Shown here piece after piece: positions 42,633-53,929 of a stretch of 64,000 nucleotides of DNA (within the stretch, counting starts at the first letter, position 1; each line of letters begins with the position of its first letter). The stretch is from Sphingomonas sp. CROZ-RG-20F-R02-07. GTDB lineage: Bacteria; Pseudomonadota; Alphaproteobacteria; Sphingomonadales; Sphingomonadaceae. Both the position numbers and the translations under genes were made by a program. Under the pieces are notes generated by a model, which saw only the letters and a list, made by a program, of their open reading frames with translations, searched no databases and was not told the DNA's origin. The DNA lies in contig NZ_JAKNQJ010000004.1 in assembly GCF_022662335.1 (NCBI RefSeq), forward strand, positions 1 to 64,000, in the 5' to 3' direction.

Positions 42633-44195
42633 ATGCGCCTGGCCTTGCTCATCCGATCCGCTTGCCCTGGGGCAGGCCCCCGCCGGGGAACATGGGCGAG
42701 CCTGGCGTTTCTCCTGCTCCTCGTGCTCCTTCCCGGGCCTGCCCATGCCGACGATATCGGCGCGACCGCGCGCGGGGTCGTGCGCGTGGTGACGATCGCG
42801 GTGGTGGATGGGCAGGTGGTGGGCTTCGGCCATGGCAGCGGCTTCGCGGTCGCGCCCAACCGTATCGTCACCAACGCGCATGTAGTCGAACTGGCGGAAC
42901 GCTATCCGGCCAATGTCGTGATCGGCGTGGTGCCGTCCGAGGGCGCGAAATCCTATCAGGGCCATGTCGTCGCCTATGACGCGCATACCGATCTGGCGCT
43001 GATCGAGTTCAAGGGCGGCACGCTGCCGCCCGCGGCGCTCTATACCGGGCCGGTGGGCGAGGGCGATGCGGTGGTGGCGCTCGGCTATCCCGGCAATGTC
43101 GACGTCGCGACCGCGCAATCGGCGGCGGACTATATCCATCCCGTCTCGCCGGTGCGCTCCGAGGGCGGCTTTTCGGCGCGGCGCAGCCTCAGCGGCGTCG
43201 ACGTGCTGCTCCACACCGCCAGCATCGCACGCGGCAATTCGGGTGGGCCGCTGCTCGATCGCTGCGGTCGGGTGATCGGTGTCAATTCGGCGATCACGCA
43301 GGGTGAACAGGGTGATTCGAATTTCGGTTTCGCGATCGCGGAGAGCGAGCTGGCGCGGTTCCTAGGCGCCGCCAAACAGCCTTACGCCGCGATCGGGACG
43401 GCCTGCACCTCGATCGAGGACCGGTTGCGCCAGGATGCGGAGGCCGATGCGCGCAGCATCGCCGATGCCACGACGGCGCGGCACGACGCGGCCACGCACG
43501 CGGCGATGGCGCGCGAGGATGCGCTGGCCAAGGCGCGCAATGCGGCGGAGCGCGGGCGGGAAAACGTGATGGCGCTGGCCGGGCTGTTGCTGGTGGCGGG
43601 GGCGCTGACGATCGGCGGCGCGGGGCTGCTCGAATTGCGGGGCCGGCGCCGTGCGGCGATCTGGACGGCGGTGGCGGGCACGCTCGGCATGCTGGCGGCG
43701 GTGATCGTGTTCCTGGCGCGCCCCTCGGGCGACGTCACCGTGCCGGCCGAGGCGCGCGCGTCGACGATCGGGTCGCCTGCGCCCGATACGGCGTTGGGCG
43801 CGATGACGTGCACGCTGATCCCCGAGCGCAGCCGGCTGACCGTCTCGCCCGGCACCGACGTCGCGCTGAGCTGGGGTCAGGGCGGGTGCGCGGACGGGCG
43901 CACCCAGTTCGCCGCCAACGGCACGCGTTGGGAGCGGCTGGTGGTGCCCGACGACGTCCAGACGATCTCCGCGCTGCGCTTCGATCCGGCGACGCGGATC
44001 TATTCCGACACGCGCTATCTGATGTCGGAGGCGGGGATGGCGGCGGCGCGCGCGGCACGGGGGCCGGTGCAGGGCCGGGCGTGCAGCGCCGATCCGCAGG
44101 TCGCGAGCCGGATCGCGCAACAGCAGGAGGCGATCCGCGCCACGCTGCCGCCGCTCCCCAACGAAAAGCTGGTCTATTCCTGCTCGAAACGCTGA
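42633..44195 (+). CDS. Exported trypsin-like serine protease with C-terminal membrane and repeat region
   Basis: A 520-residue protein of the S1C/DegP-like trypsin fold, with a signal peptide ending near AHA (residue 39). The catalytic triad is complete: H83 in TNAHVV, D120 in HTDLALI and S203 in GNSGGPLLD. After the protease domain (to about 250) come a coiled-coil-like Ala/Arg stretch, two closely spaced membrane helices (about 305-370) and a further domain with three or four cysteines. No PDZ domain is visible, so it is not a typical DegP/DegQ. The membrane location of the tail suggests a tethered protease; the substrate is unknown. Confidence 0.82.
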   Translation: MRLALLIRSACPGAGPRRGTWASLAFLLLLVLLPGPAHADDIGATARGVVRVVTIAVVDGQVVGFGHGSGFAVAPNRIVTNAHVVELAERYPANVVIGVVPSEGAKSYQGHVVAYDAHTDLALIEFKGGTLPPAALYTGPVGEGDAVVALGYPGNVDVATAQSAADYIHPVSPVRSEGGFSARRSLSGVDVLLHTASIARGNSGGPLLDRCGRVIGVNSAITQGEQGDSNFGFAIAESELARFLGAAKQPYAAIGTACTSIEDRLRQDAEADARSIADATTARHDAATHAAMAREDALAKARNAAERGRENVMALAGLLLVAGALTIGGAGLLELRGRRRAAIWTAVAGTLGMLAAVIVFLARPSGDVTVPAEARASTIGSPAPDTALGAMTCTLIPERSRLTVSPGTDVALSWGQGGCADGRTQFAANGTRWERLVVPDDVQTISALRFDPATRIYSDTRYLMSEAGMAAARAARGPVQGRACSADPQVASRIAQQQEAIRATLPPLPNEKLVYSCSKR

Positions 44196-45202
44196 CGCTC
44201 GCGCGCCAGCAATGCGGTCTTGCGCGCGACGCCCCAGGCATAGCCGCCGAGCGCACCGTCGCCGCGGCGGACGCGGTGGCAGGGGACGATCACCGCCACC
44301 GGGTTCGCGCCGCACGCGCTGCCCGCGGCGCGCACCGCGCGCGGGTTGCCCGCCAGAGCGGCGAGCTCGGCATAGCTGCGCGTCTCGCCCGCCGGTATGG
44401 TGGCGAGCGTGCGCCATACCGCCTCCTGGAACGCGGTGCCGCGGATATCGAGCGGCAGCGGGGCGCCGGGGGTCTGCCCTTCGACCACGGCCACGACGTC
44501 GGCGGCCAGCGTCGCGAGCGCTTCGTCGCCCGGCTCGATCGTGGCGGCGGGGAAGCGGGCGGCGAGCGCATCGGCATCCTCGTCGAACGCCACGCGGCAC
44601 AGGCCCTTCGCCGTGGCGGCGATCAGCAGTGGGCCCAGGCCGGTGGCCGCGATCGTCCAGCGGATGGCGACGCCGGCACCGCCGCGCACCCACAGGCTGG
44701 GACTCATGCCCAGTCGCTTCGCGCCATCGTCGTAGAAGCGGCTGGGCGCGGCATAGCCGGCCGCCAGGATCGCATCGGTCACGTTCGTCTCCTCGGTGAG
44801 CGTCTCGGCCACCTGCGCGGCCCGCACGCCGCGCGCCCAGGCGGCAGGGCTGACGCCGGTCGCGCGCGTGAACAGCCGCTGGAAATGATGCGGCGCATAG
44901 CCGACGCGCGCGGCCAGCGCATCGAGCGGGATCGGGCCGTCCGCCAGGGCCGCGACCGCCTCGGCCACCGCACGCGCGTCCCTTGCCAAGGTATCGGGCG
45001 TGCAGCGGCGGCAGGCGCGGAACCCGGCGGCTTCGGCGGCGGCGGGATCGGGATGGAACACGACGTTCGCGCGCAGCGGCCGGCGCGCGGGGCAGCTCGC
45101 GCGGCAATAGATGCCGGTGGTCGTCACCGCGACGACGAAGCGGCCGTCCGCACTCCGGTCGCGGGCGGCGAAGGCGGTCCAGGCGGTATCGGCGTCGATC
45201 AT
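44174..45202 (-). CDS. ada: Bifunctional Ada: methylated-DNA repair transferase and transcriptional activator
   Basis: A 342-residue three-part protein. The N-terminal zinc domain has four cysteines (C33, C37, C64, C67; C33 matches the phosphotriester acceptor of Ada). A central AraC-type helix-turn-helix domain begins at about residue 80. The C-terminal methyltransferase carries PCHRV, with C308 as the O6-methylguanine acceptor. Self-methylation would turn it into an activator of its own regulon. Its end overlaps the convergent protease gene by 22 bases. No alkB or alkA follows. Confidence 0.94.
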   Translation of the reverse strand: MIDADTAWTAFAARDRSADGRFVVAVTTTGIYCRASCPARRPLRANVVFHPDPAAAEAAGFRACRRCTPDTLARDARAVAEAVAALADGPIPLDALAARVGYAPHHFQRLFTRATGVSPAAWARGVRAAQVAETLTEETNVTDAILAAGYAAPSRFYDDGAKRLGMSPSLWVRGGAGVAIRWTIAATGLGPLLIAATAKGLCRVAFDEDADALAARFPAATIEPGDEALATLAADVVAVVEGQTPGAPLPLDIRGTAFQEAVWRTLATIPAGETRSYAELAALAGNPRAVRAAGSACGANPVAVIVPCHRVRRGDGALGGYAWGVARKTALLARERQRFEQE

Positions 45203-45272
45203 GTGCGGCGGTGTACGCGCTCCCGCCGCTTACCGCATCCCGCGGCTTGCGTTCGAACTCTGCGGGCGCCCG

Positions 45273-46544
45273 TCAGCGGCACCAGCTCACCACCAGGCAC
45301 GCCGTCGCCGCGAACGCCGCCAGCACCGTCGCGCCGCCCAGCAGGTTCGTCACCCAGCCATTGGTCTGCGCGCCCATCACCGCGCGATCGTTGGTCATCA
45401 GCATCATCATGAGCAGCAGCGGCGGCACGGAAAATCCCTGCACGATCCCCGACCAGACGAGCGCGCGCATCGGATTGAAGCCGAGGAAGTTCAGCCCCAC
45501 CGCCAGCACCGTCACGCCCACGATCGTACCGTAGAAGAGCTTCGCGCCCGGCACCGGGGTGTTGAGGTCGCCGGTGCGCCCCAGGCCCTGCACCAGATCA
45601 TAGGCCGCGCCCGTCGTCATCACCGGCACGGCGAGAAAGCCGACGCCGACCACGCCCAGCGCGAACAGATATTTGGCGGCCGGCCCCGCCAGCGGCTGGA
45701 GCGCCTGCGCCGCCTGCGCCGCGCTCGCGATATCGGTCTGGCCGTTCGCGTGGAGCGTGGCGCCGGTCGACAGGATGATGAAATAGAGGATGACGTTCGA
45801 AAAGATCATGCCGGTGAGCACGTCGCGCCGCACATGGCGAAGCTCGGCCCGCGTTGCGCCCTTGCGCTGTTCGGGCATGGTGCGGCCCGCTTCGATCTGC
45901 TCTTCCACCTCCTGGTTCGATTGCCAGGTATAGACATAGGCGGACAGCGACGTGCCGATGCACGCCACCACCATCGCCAGCATGTCGCTGGTGAACGCGA
46001 CGTGCGGCACGAAGGTGGCGTGCAGCACCGCGCCCCAATCGGGCTTCGCCAGCAGCGCGGCAGCGACATAGGCGAACAGCGCGAGCGTCAGCCCCTGGAA
46101 GATCGTGCGGATCAGCGCATAGGAACCGAGCAGCTGGAACAGCGCGATGCCTGTGGCCGCGGCCACCACGATCAGCGGGATCGGGATCGGCACCAGCAGC
46201 CCCATCGCCGCGCCCATGCCGCCCAGATTGGCCGCCGCCTCGATGATGTTGCCGACGAACGCGCCCGCCATCAGCGGGAACAGCAGCCCGCGCGGATAGC
46301 GATCGCGGATGATCGCGAAGAGCCCCTTGCCGTAGACCTGCCCGAGCTTGGCCGACAGATAGGTGACGACATACATCATCGGCAGCAGCAGGGGCGCGAT
46401 CCAGAGGAATCCCAGGCCGAACTTCGCGCCGGCGCTCGCATAGGTGCCGATCGCGGACGGATCGTCGTCCGCGGCGCCGGTGATGATCCCGGTGCCGAGC
46501 CGCCGGAGCAGGCCGCCGTGCGACGAAGGAAGGGGATCGCTCAT
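45273..46544 (-). CDS. Nramp-family metal transporter with divergent metal site
   Basis: A 423-residue polytopic protein with about eleven helices and the Nramp/NRAMP-related layout. Helix 1 reads DDDPSAIG instead of the canonical DPGN used to bind divalent metals, and the helix 6 segment reads GTSLSAYVYTWQSN rather than the usual M-P-H-N. These changes place it in the DDDPS-type subfamily (YcsG-like, annotated as 'divalent metal cation transporter'), and its ion may differ from Mn/Fe. It starts MSDPLPSSHGG. It is separated from ada by 70 bases on the same strand. The transported ion cannot be inferred. Confidence 0.82.
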   Translation of the reverse strand: MSDPLPSSHGGLLRRLGTGIITGAADDDPSAIGTYASAGAKFGLGFLWIAPLLLPMMYVVTYLSAKLGQVYGKGLFAIIRDRYPRGLLFPLMAGAFVGNIIEAAANLGGMGAAMGLLVPIPIPLIVVAAATGIALFQLLGSYALIRTIFQGLTLALFAYVAAALLAKPDWGAVLHATFVPHVAFTSDMLAMVVACIGTSLSAYVYTWQSNQEVEEQIEAGRTMPEQRKGATRAELRHVRRDVLTGMIFSNVILYFIILSTGATLHANGQTDIASAAQAAQALQPLAGPAAKYLFALGVVGVGFLAVPVMTTGAAYDLVQGLGRTGDLNTPVPGAKLFYGTIVGVTVLAVGLNFLGFNPMRALVWSGIVQGFSVPPLLLMMMLMTNDRAVMGAQTNGWVTNLLGGATVLAAFAATACLVVSWCR

Positions 46545-46730
46545 GCCCTTGCCCTAACCCGATCGCACCCCCGCCGCCTTGGCCTCGATCAGCCGCGCGG
46601 CAGCGATATGGCCGATCCGCTTGCATCCCCGCGGGGCCGATGCTAACCGCCGGCCACCATTCGACAAGCGCGGTTTCGCGCCATCCCGTCGCTTGGCCCG
46701 GCAATGTTGAGCAACGAGGAAACGAATCGC

Positions 46731-47285
46731 GTGGAGGCATCCGGCGGTATTCAGGCGAGCTTAGGCGGGCGCTATGCGCTGGCGCTGTTCGAGCTCGCAC
46801 GCGACGCGAACGCGATCGACCGGGTCGAGGCGAGCCTCGCGACGGTTCGCGACGCGCTTTCCGCTTCGGACGATTTCCGCACGCTGACGACGAGCCCGCT
46901 CGTCTCGCGCGCCAACGCCGCCAAGGCGGTGTCGCAGACGGCCGACCAGCTCGGCCTCGACCCGACGACGCGCAGCTTTCTCGGCGTGCTGGCCGAAAAC
47001 CGCCGGCTCGACCAACTGCCCAAGATCATGCGCGCCTTCCGCACGCTGGCCGCCACGCATCGCGGCGAGGTCGCGGCCGAGGTGACGTCGGCGCATCCGC
47101 TCGACGAAGGCCAGGTCGACGCGCTGAAGCAGCAGCTGCGCACCCGCGTCGGCCGTGAGGTCTCGGTCGATCTCTCGGTCGATCCCGATCTCCTCGGCGG
47201 GCTCGTCGTCCGCATCGGCTCCCAGATGATCGACAGCTCGATCCGCACCCGTTTGAACGCTCTCGCGCACGCGATGAAAGGCTAA
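46731..47285 (+). CDS. atpH: ATP synthase F1 delta subunit
   Basis: A 184-residue subunit linking F1 to the stator. It begins VEASGGIQASLGGRYALALFELA, typical of alphaproteobacterial delta, and contains the conserved FLGVLAENRRL and the C-terminal DPDLLGGLVVRIG. GTG at 46731 is preferred because GAGGA lies ten bases upstream and the homologous start is there; an ATG at 46704 would add nine residues without a ribosome binding site. First gene of atpHAGDC. The F0 genes are not in the window, as is usual in this class. Confidence 0.95.
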   Translation: MEASGGIQASLGGRYALALFELARDANAIDRVEASLATVRDALSASDDFRTLTTSPLVSRANAAKAVSQTADQLGLDPTTRSFLGVLAENRRLDQLPKIMRAFRTLAATHRGEVAAEVTSAHPLDEGQVDALKQQLRTRVGREVSVDLSVDPDLLGGLVVRIGSQMIDSSIRTRLNALAHAMKG

Positions 47286-48818
<1,533 letters not shown>

Positions 48819-48825
48819 TCATGGA

Positions 48826-48853
48826 CTGATCCCCGGCCGAGGCGGGGGATCAG
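48826..48853 (+). other. Hairpin between atpA and atpG
   Basis: CTGATCCCC (48826-48834) and GGGGATCAG (48845-48853) form a nine-base perfect inverted repeat with a ten-base loop, followed by GCTTTCTTCT. It lies eight bases after the atpA stop and could partly terminate transcription or set the atpA:atpG ratio. Full termination would be unexpected inside this operon. Confidence 0.55.
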
Positions 48854-48865
48854 GCTTTCTTCTGG

Positions 48866-48892
48866 ACTGGACTCCGGCCTTCGCCGGGGAAC
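48866..48892 (-). repeat. REP-like palindromic element, copy 1
   Basis: A 27-base GC-rich element that is nearly the reverse complement of the element at 51588-51616. The shared core reads GTTCCCCGGCGAAGGCCGG. It forms a hairpin on its own and lies just ahead of the atpG ribosome-binding region. Confidence 0.6.
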
Positions 48893-48903
48893 GAAGGCGC
48901 TAA

Positions 48904-49782
48904 ATGGCATCTCTCAAGGCCCTCAAGATCCGCATCGGCTCGGTGAAGTCGACGCAGAAGATCACCAAGGCGATGAAGATGGTCGCCGCCGCCAAGCTGC
49001 GCCGCGCGCAGGAGGCGGCGGTCGCCGGCCGTCCCTATGCCGAGCGGCTGGAGCAGGTGATGGCCAGCCTCGCCTCCAAGGTGAGCGTCAGCGAATCCTC
49101 GCCGAAGCTGCTGGCGGGCACCGGCAAGGATCAGGTGCATCTGATCGTCGTCGCCACGTCGGAGCGCGGCCTGGCTGGCGCGTTCAACACCAACATCGTC
49201 CGCGCCGCGCGCAAGCAGGCCGAGGCGCTGGAGGCGGCGGGCAAGACGGTGCATTTCTACCTCGCCGGCAAGAAGGGCCGGGTGCTGCGCCGCTTCTACC
49301 CGACGCAGATCGTCGCCGATTACGAGCTGGGCGGGATCAAGCGCGTCGGTTTCGGCGATGCGCAGGGCCTGGCGCAGGATCTGATCGGCCGCTTCGAGGC
49401 GGGCGAGTTCGACGTCGCGCATCTGTTCTACGCCAAGTTCGTCTCGGCGCTGGTGCAGGAGCCGACCGGCATGCAGATCATCCCGGTCGCCATCCCCAAG
49501 GATGCGGCGGCGCCCGGCGGCAACGTCGCCGCGGTCGAATATGAGCCCGACGAGGAGGCGATCCTCGCCGACCTGCTGCCGCGCAACGTCGCCATCCAGA
49601 TCTTCCGCGCCATGCTGGAGAACGCCGCCTCCGAACAGGGCAGCCGGATGAACGCGATGGAGAATGCGACCAAGAACGCGGGCGACATGATCAACCGCCT
49701 CTCGATCCAGTATAACCGCACCCGCCAGGCCGCGATCACGACCGAGCTGGTGGAAATCATCTCGGGCGCCGAAGCGCTCTAA
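48904..49782 (+). CDS. atpG: ATP synthase F1 gamma subunit
   Basis: A 292-residue central-stalk subunit whose N- and C-terminal helices form the rotating coiled coil. It starts [20 protein letters not shown], matching the family ([22 protein letters not shown]), and ends with [19 protein letters not shown]. It follows a hairpin/REP interval after atpA and precedes atpD by 24 bases. Nothing unusual is seen in the coding region. Confidence 0.97.
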   Translation: MASLKALKIRIGSVKSTQKITKAMKMVAAAKLRRAQEAAVAGRPYAERLEQVMASLASKVSVSESSPKLLAGTGKDQVHLIVVATSERGLAGAFNTNIVRAARKQAEALEAAGKTVHFYLAGKKGRVLRRFYPTQIVADYELGGIKRVGFGDAQGLAQDLIGRFEAGEFDVAHLFYAKFVSALVQEPTGMQIIPVAIPKDAAAPGGNVAAVEYEPDEEAILADLLPRNVAIQIFRAMLENAASEQGSRMNAMENATKNAGDMINRLSIQYNRTRQAAITTELVEIISGAEAL

Positions 49783-51288
<1,506 letters not shown>

Positions 51289-51299
51289 GGGAAAGCCCG

Positions 51300-51551
51300 A
51301 TGCTCCATTTCGAACTCGTCACCCCCGAAAAGCTGATCCGCTCGGAAGAGGTGTATATGGTCACGGTGCCGGGCACCGAGGGCGACTTCGGCGTGCTGGA
51401 GGGCCATGCCCCCGTCATGTCGACGATCCGCGACGGTGCGCTGGTGATCCAGCGCACCCAGGGCGCCGCGCCCGAGACGATCGTGATCGAGGGCGGTTTC
51501 GCCGAAGTGAACGATCGCGGACTGACCGTGCTGGCCGAACGCGCGCTGTAA
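51300..51551 (+). CDS. atpC: ATP synthase F1 epsilon subunit, short form
   Basis: An 83-residue subunit with the N-terminal beta-sandwich ([29 protein letters not shown], ending [18 protein letters not shown]). It stops where the C-terminal helical hairpin would start; full epsilon is about 130-140 residues. Short forms of this length are known in alphaproteobacteria. Without the hairpin the usual epsilon inhibition of ATP hydrolysis would be absent, so another inhibitor (for example a zeta subunit) may substitute. Last gene of the operon. Confidence 0.93.
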   Translation: MLHFELVTPEKLIRSEEVYMVTVPGTEGDFGVLEGHAPVMSTIRDGALVIQRTQGAAPETIVIEGGFAEVNDRGLTVLAERAL

Positions 51552-51587
51552 GCAGACTATCGAGCGATAGCCGATATTCTCCTACAC

Positions 51588-51676
51588 TGTTCCCCGGCGA
51601 AGGCCGGGGTCCAGTTGCAAAAGCTTTTCTGAAAGCCACGGAGGTTCCCAACTGGGCCCCGGTCTTCGCCGGCGAA
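51588..51676. repeat. Paired inverted REP-like elements (REPIN-type) after atpC
   Basis: Two 29-base GC-rich elements, 51588-51616 and 51648-51676, are near reverse complements and are separated by 31 bases. Each can fold alone, and together they form a longer cruciform or hairpin, the architecture of REP doublets. A third related copy lies at 48866-48892. They lie between the atp operon end and the convergent priA, where they could also end transcription from both sides. Confidence 0.6.
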
Positions 51677-51711
51677 CGGATGGGTCGTGTTGATCGCCGA
51701 ACCGCCCCCGG

Positions 51712-53880
51712 TCATAAAAAGCTATATGGGTCCACGTCCACGCTGACCCGCACCTTCGCCGACCATTCGACACCGCCGAGCCAATCGCGGATCACGTCCT
51801 GCACGTCGAGCGCACGGCGAGCGTGTACCAGCAGCCGGTGGCGATGGCGGCCGCGCAGCATCGAAAGCGGCGCGGGCGCGGGGCCATAGACGTGCATGCC
51901 CTCCACGTCGGGCGCGGCGCGGCCGATCCGGGTGGCGGCGTCCTGCGCGGCGGCGGCCTCTTCGGACGACACCACGATCGCGGCATAGCGGCCGAAGGGC
52001 GGGGCGCCCGCGTCTCGCCGCGCCTCGGTCTCGGCATGGTAGAAGGCGTCCGCGTCGCCCGTCACCAGCGCCTGCATCACGCGCGCGCGCGGGCTGTGCG
52101 TCTGGATGAACACGCGGCCGGGCTTGGCGCCACGCCCGGCGCGGCCGGACACCTGGCGGATCTGCTGGAAGGTGCGCTCCGCCGCACGCAGGTCGCCGCC
52201 TTCCAGCCCCAAGTCGGCATCGATCACGCCGACGAGCGTCAAATTGGGGAAATGATAGCCCTTGGTCACGAGCTGCGTACCGACGACGATGTCGATGTCG
52301 CCCGCCTCCATCCGCCCGACGAACTCGGCCGCCTTGGCGGGGGACCAGATCGTGTCCGACGTGACCACCGCGACCTTTGCCTCGGGGAACAGCGTGGTCA
52401 CCTCGTCGGCGATCCGCTCCACGCCGGGGCCGCAGGCGACGAGCGTGTCCTCGCCCTGGCATTCGGGGCAGGCGCGCGGCGTCGGCATGACATGGCCGCA
52501 ATGATGGCAGGCAAGGCGGCGGACGAGGCGATGCTCCACCATCCACGCGGTGCAATTGGGGCATTGGAAGCGGTGGCCGCAGGTGCGGCACAGCGTGAGC
52601 GGCGCATAGCCGCGGCGATTGAGGAACAGCAGCGACTGTTCGCGCCGGGCGAACGTCTCCTCCAGCGCCTTTACCAGCGGCGGTGCGATCCAGGTGCCGC
52701 GCTGGGGCGGCTGCTCGATCAGATCGATCGCTTCGATGGTCGGCATCTCCGCGACGCCATAGCGGCCCGGCAGCTTCAGCTCGGCATAGCGGCCGAGCGC
52801 CACCTGCTGGCGCGTCTCGATCGCGGGCGTGGCGGAGGCGAGGATGACGGGGCAATGCTCGAACTTGCCACGCATCACCGCCACGTCGCGCGCGTGATAA
52901 TGCACGCCCTCTTCTTGCTTGAAGCTCGTCTCGTGCGCCTCGTCCACCACGATCAGCCCGAGATCGGCATAGGGCAGGAACAGCGCCGACCGTGCGCCGA
53001 CCGTGACCAGCGCCTGCCCGTCCGCGATCGCGCGCCACGCGCGGCGGCGCTGCGTCGAGCGCAGGCCCGAATGCCAGGCGACGGGTTCGCAGCCGAAGCG
53101 ATCGTGGAAACGCTTCAGGAACGGCTCGGTCAGCGCGATCTCGGGGAGCAGGACGAGCGTCTGGCGGCCGGCGCGGATCGCGGCGGCGACCGCCTCGAAA
53201 TATACCTCGGTCTTGCCCGAACCGGTCACGCCGTCGAGCAGCGTGGGGGCGAAGGCATGCGCCTCGACGCCAGCCACCAGCGTGTCCGCGGCGGCCTGCT
53301 GGTCGGGCGAGAGGATGGGCACGGCATGGCCGGGATCGGGCCGGGGAAAGGGGCTGTCGATCGCCACCGTCACCGCCTCGATCGCGCCCGATTTCACCAG
53401 GCCGCGGATCACCCCGTCCGAAACCTCCGCGATCGTCGCCAGTTCGCGGATCAGCCCCTGGCGGTCGCCGATCCGGGCCAGCGCCTGTTCGCGCTGCGGC
53501 GTGAGGCGGGGCGGGACGGTGCCAGTGGCGCGGTATTCGGTCGCGGTGCGCGCGCCCTCCAGCGCGGAGGTGGAGGCGAGCGTCATGCGCAGCACCGCGG
53601 CGGGAGGGCTGAGATAATAGGCCGCGGTCCATTCGACGAGCCGGCGCAGCGGCGCGCGCAGCGGCGGCACGCCGGCCACGCCCAGCAGCGGTCGCAGGCG
53701 GTTGTCGCCCACCTCTGCGTCGGACGGCATCCGCTCCGGTTCCCACGCCACGCCCAGCAACTGCCGGGGCCCCAGCGGCGCGATCACCACCGATCCGGGC
53801 TCCACCGTCATGCCGTGCGGCACGCGATAGTCGAGCGGCCCGAGAGCGGCGTTGAGGAGCAGGACGCGGGCGCGGGACAT
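51712..53880 (-). CDS. priA: Primosomal protein N' (PriA helicase)
   Basis: A 722-residue replication-restart helicase that reloads the replisome at stalled forks. It starts MSRARVLLLNAALGPLDY (the frame extends beyond to 54051 without support). The motifs are Walker A GVTGSGKTEVYFE, the DEAH box VVDEAHETSFKQEEG, eight zinc cysteines between the helicase lobes (LCRTCGHRFQCPNC, LACHHCGHVM, ACPEC) and the ERTFQQIRQVSGRAGRG block. The C-terminal domain is intact (VRVSVDVDPYSFL). It is followed downstream by the REP-like elements and convergent atpC. Confidence 0.95.
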   Translation of the reverse strand: MSRARVLLLNAALGPLDYRVPHGMTVEPGSVVIAPLGPRQLLGVAWEPERMPSDAEVGDNRLRPLLGVAGVPPLRAPLRRLVEWTAAYYLSPPAAVLRMTLASTSALEGARTATEYRATGTVPPRLTPQREQALARIGDRQGLIRELATIAEVSDGVIRGLVKSGAIEAVTVAIDSPFPRPDPGHAVPILSPDQQAAADTLVAGVEAHAFAPTLLDGVTGSGKTEVYFEAVAAAIRAGRQTLVLLPEIALTEPFLKRFHDRFGCEPVAWHSGLRSTQRRRAWRAIADGQALVTVGARSALFLPYADLGLIVVDEAHETSFKQEEGVHYHARDVAVMRGKFEHCPVILASATPAIETRQQVALGRYAELKLPGRYGVAEMPTIEAIDLIEQPPQRGTWIAPPLVKALEETFARREQSLLFLNRRGYAPLTLCRTCGHRFQCPNCTAWMVEHRLVRRLACHHCGHVMPTPRACPECQGEDTLVACGPGVERIADEVTTLFPEAKVAVVTSDTIWSPAKAAEFVGRMEAGDIDIVVGTQLVTKGYHFPNLTLVGVIDADLGLEGGDLRAAERTFQQIRQVSGRAGRGAKPGRVFIQTHSPRARVMQALVTGDADAFYHAETEARRDAGAPPFGRYAAIVVSSEEAAAAQDAATRIGRAAPDVEGMHVYGPAPAPLSMLRGRHRHRLLVHARRALDVQDVIRDWLGGVEWSAKVRVSVDVDPYSFL

Positions 53881-53929
53881 CGGCGCCGTATATGGGGCGC
53901 CCCGCCTGCAAGGTGAAGCCTTCGGACCG

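Noticed and set aside
51823..53916. A 697-codon top-strand frame opposite priA
   Set aside because: It is a shadow of priA, whose helicase and zinc motifs are clear on the bottom strand.
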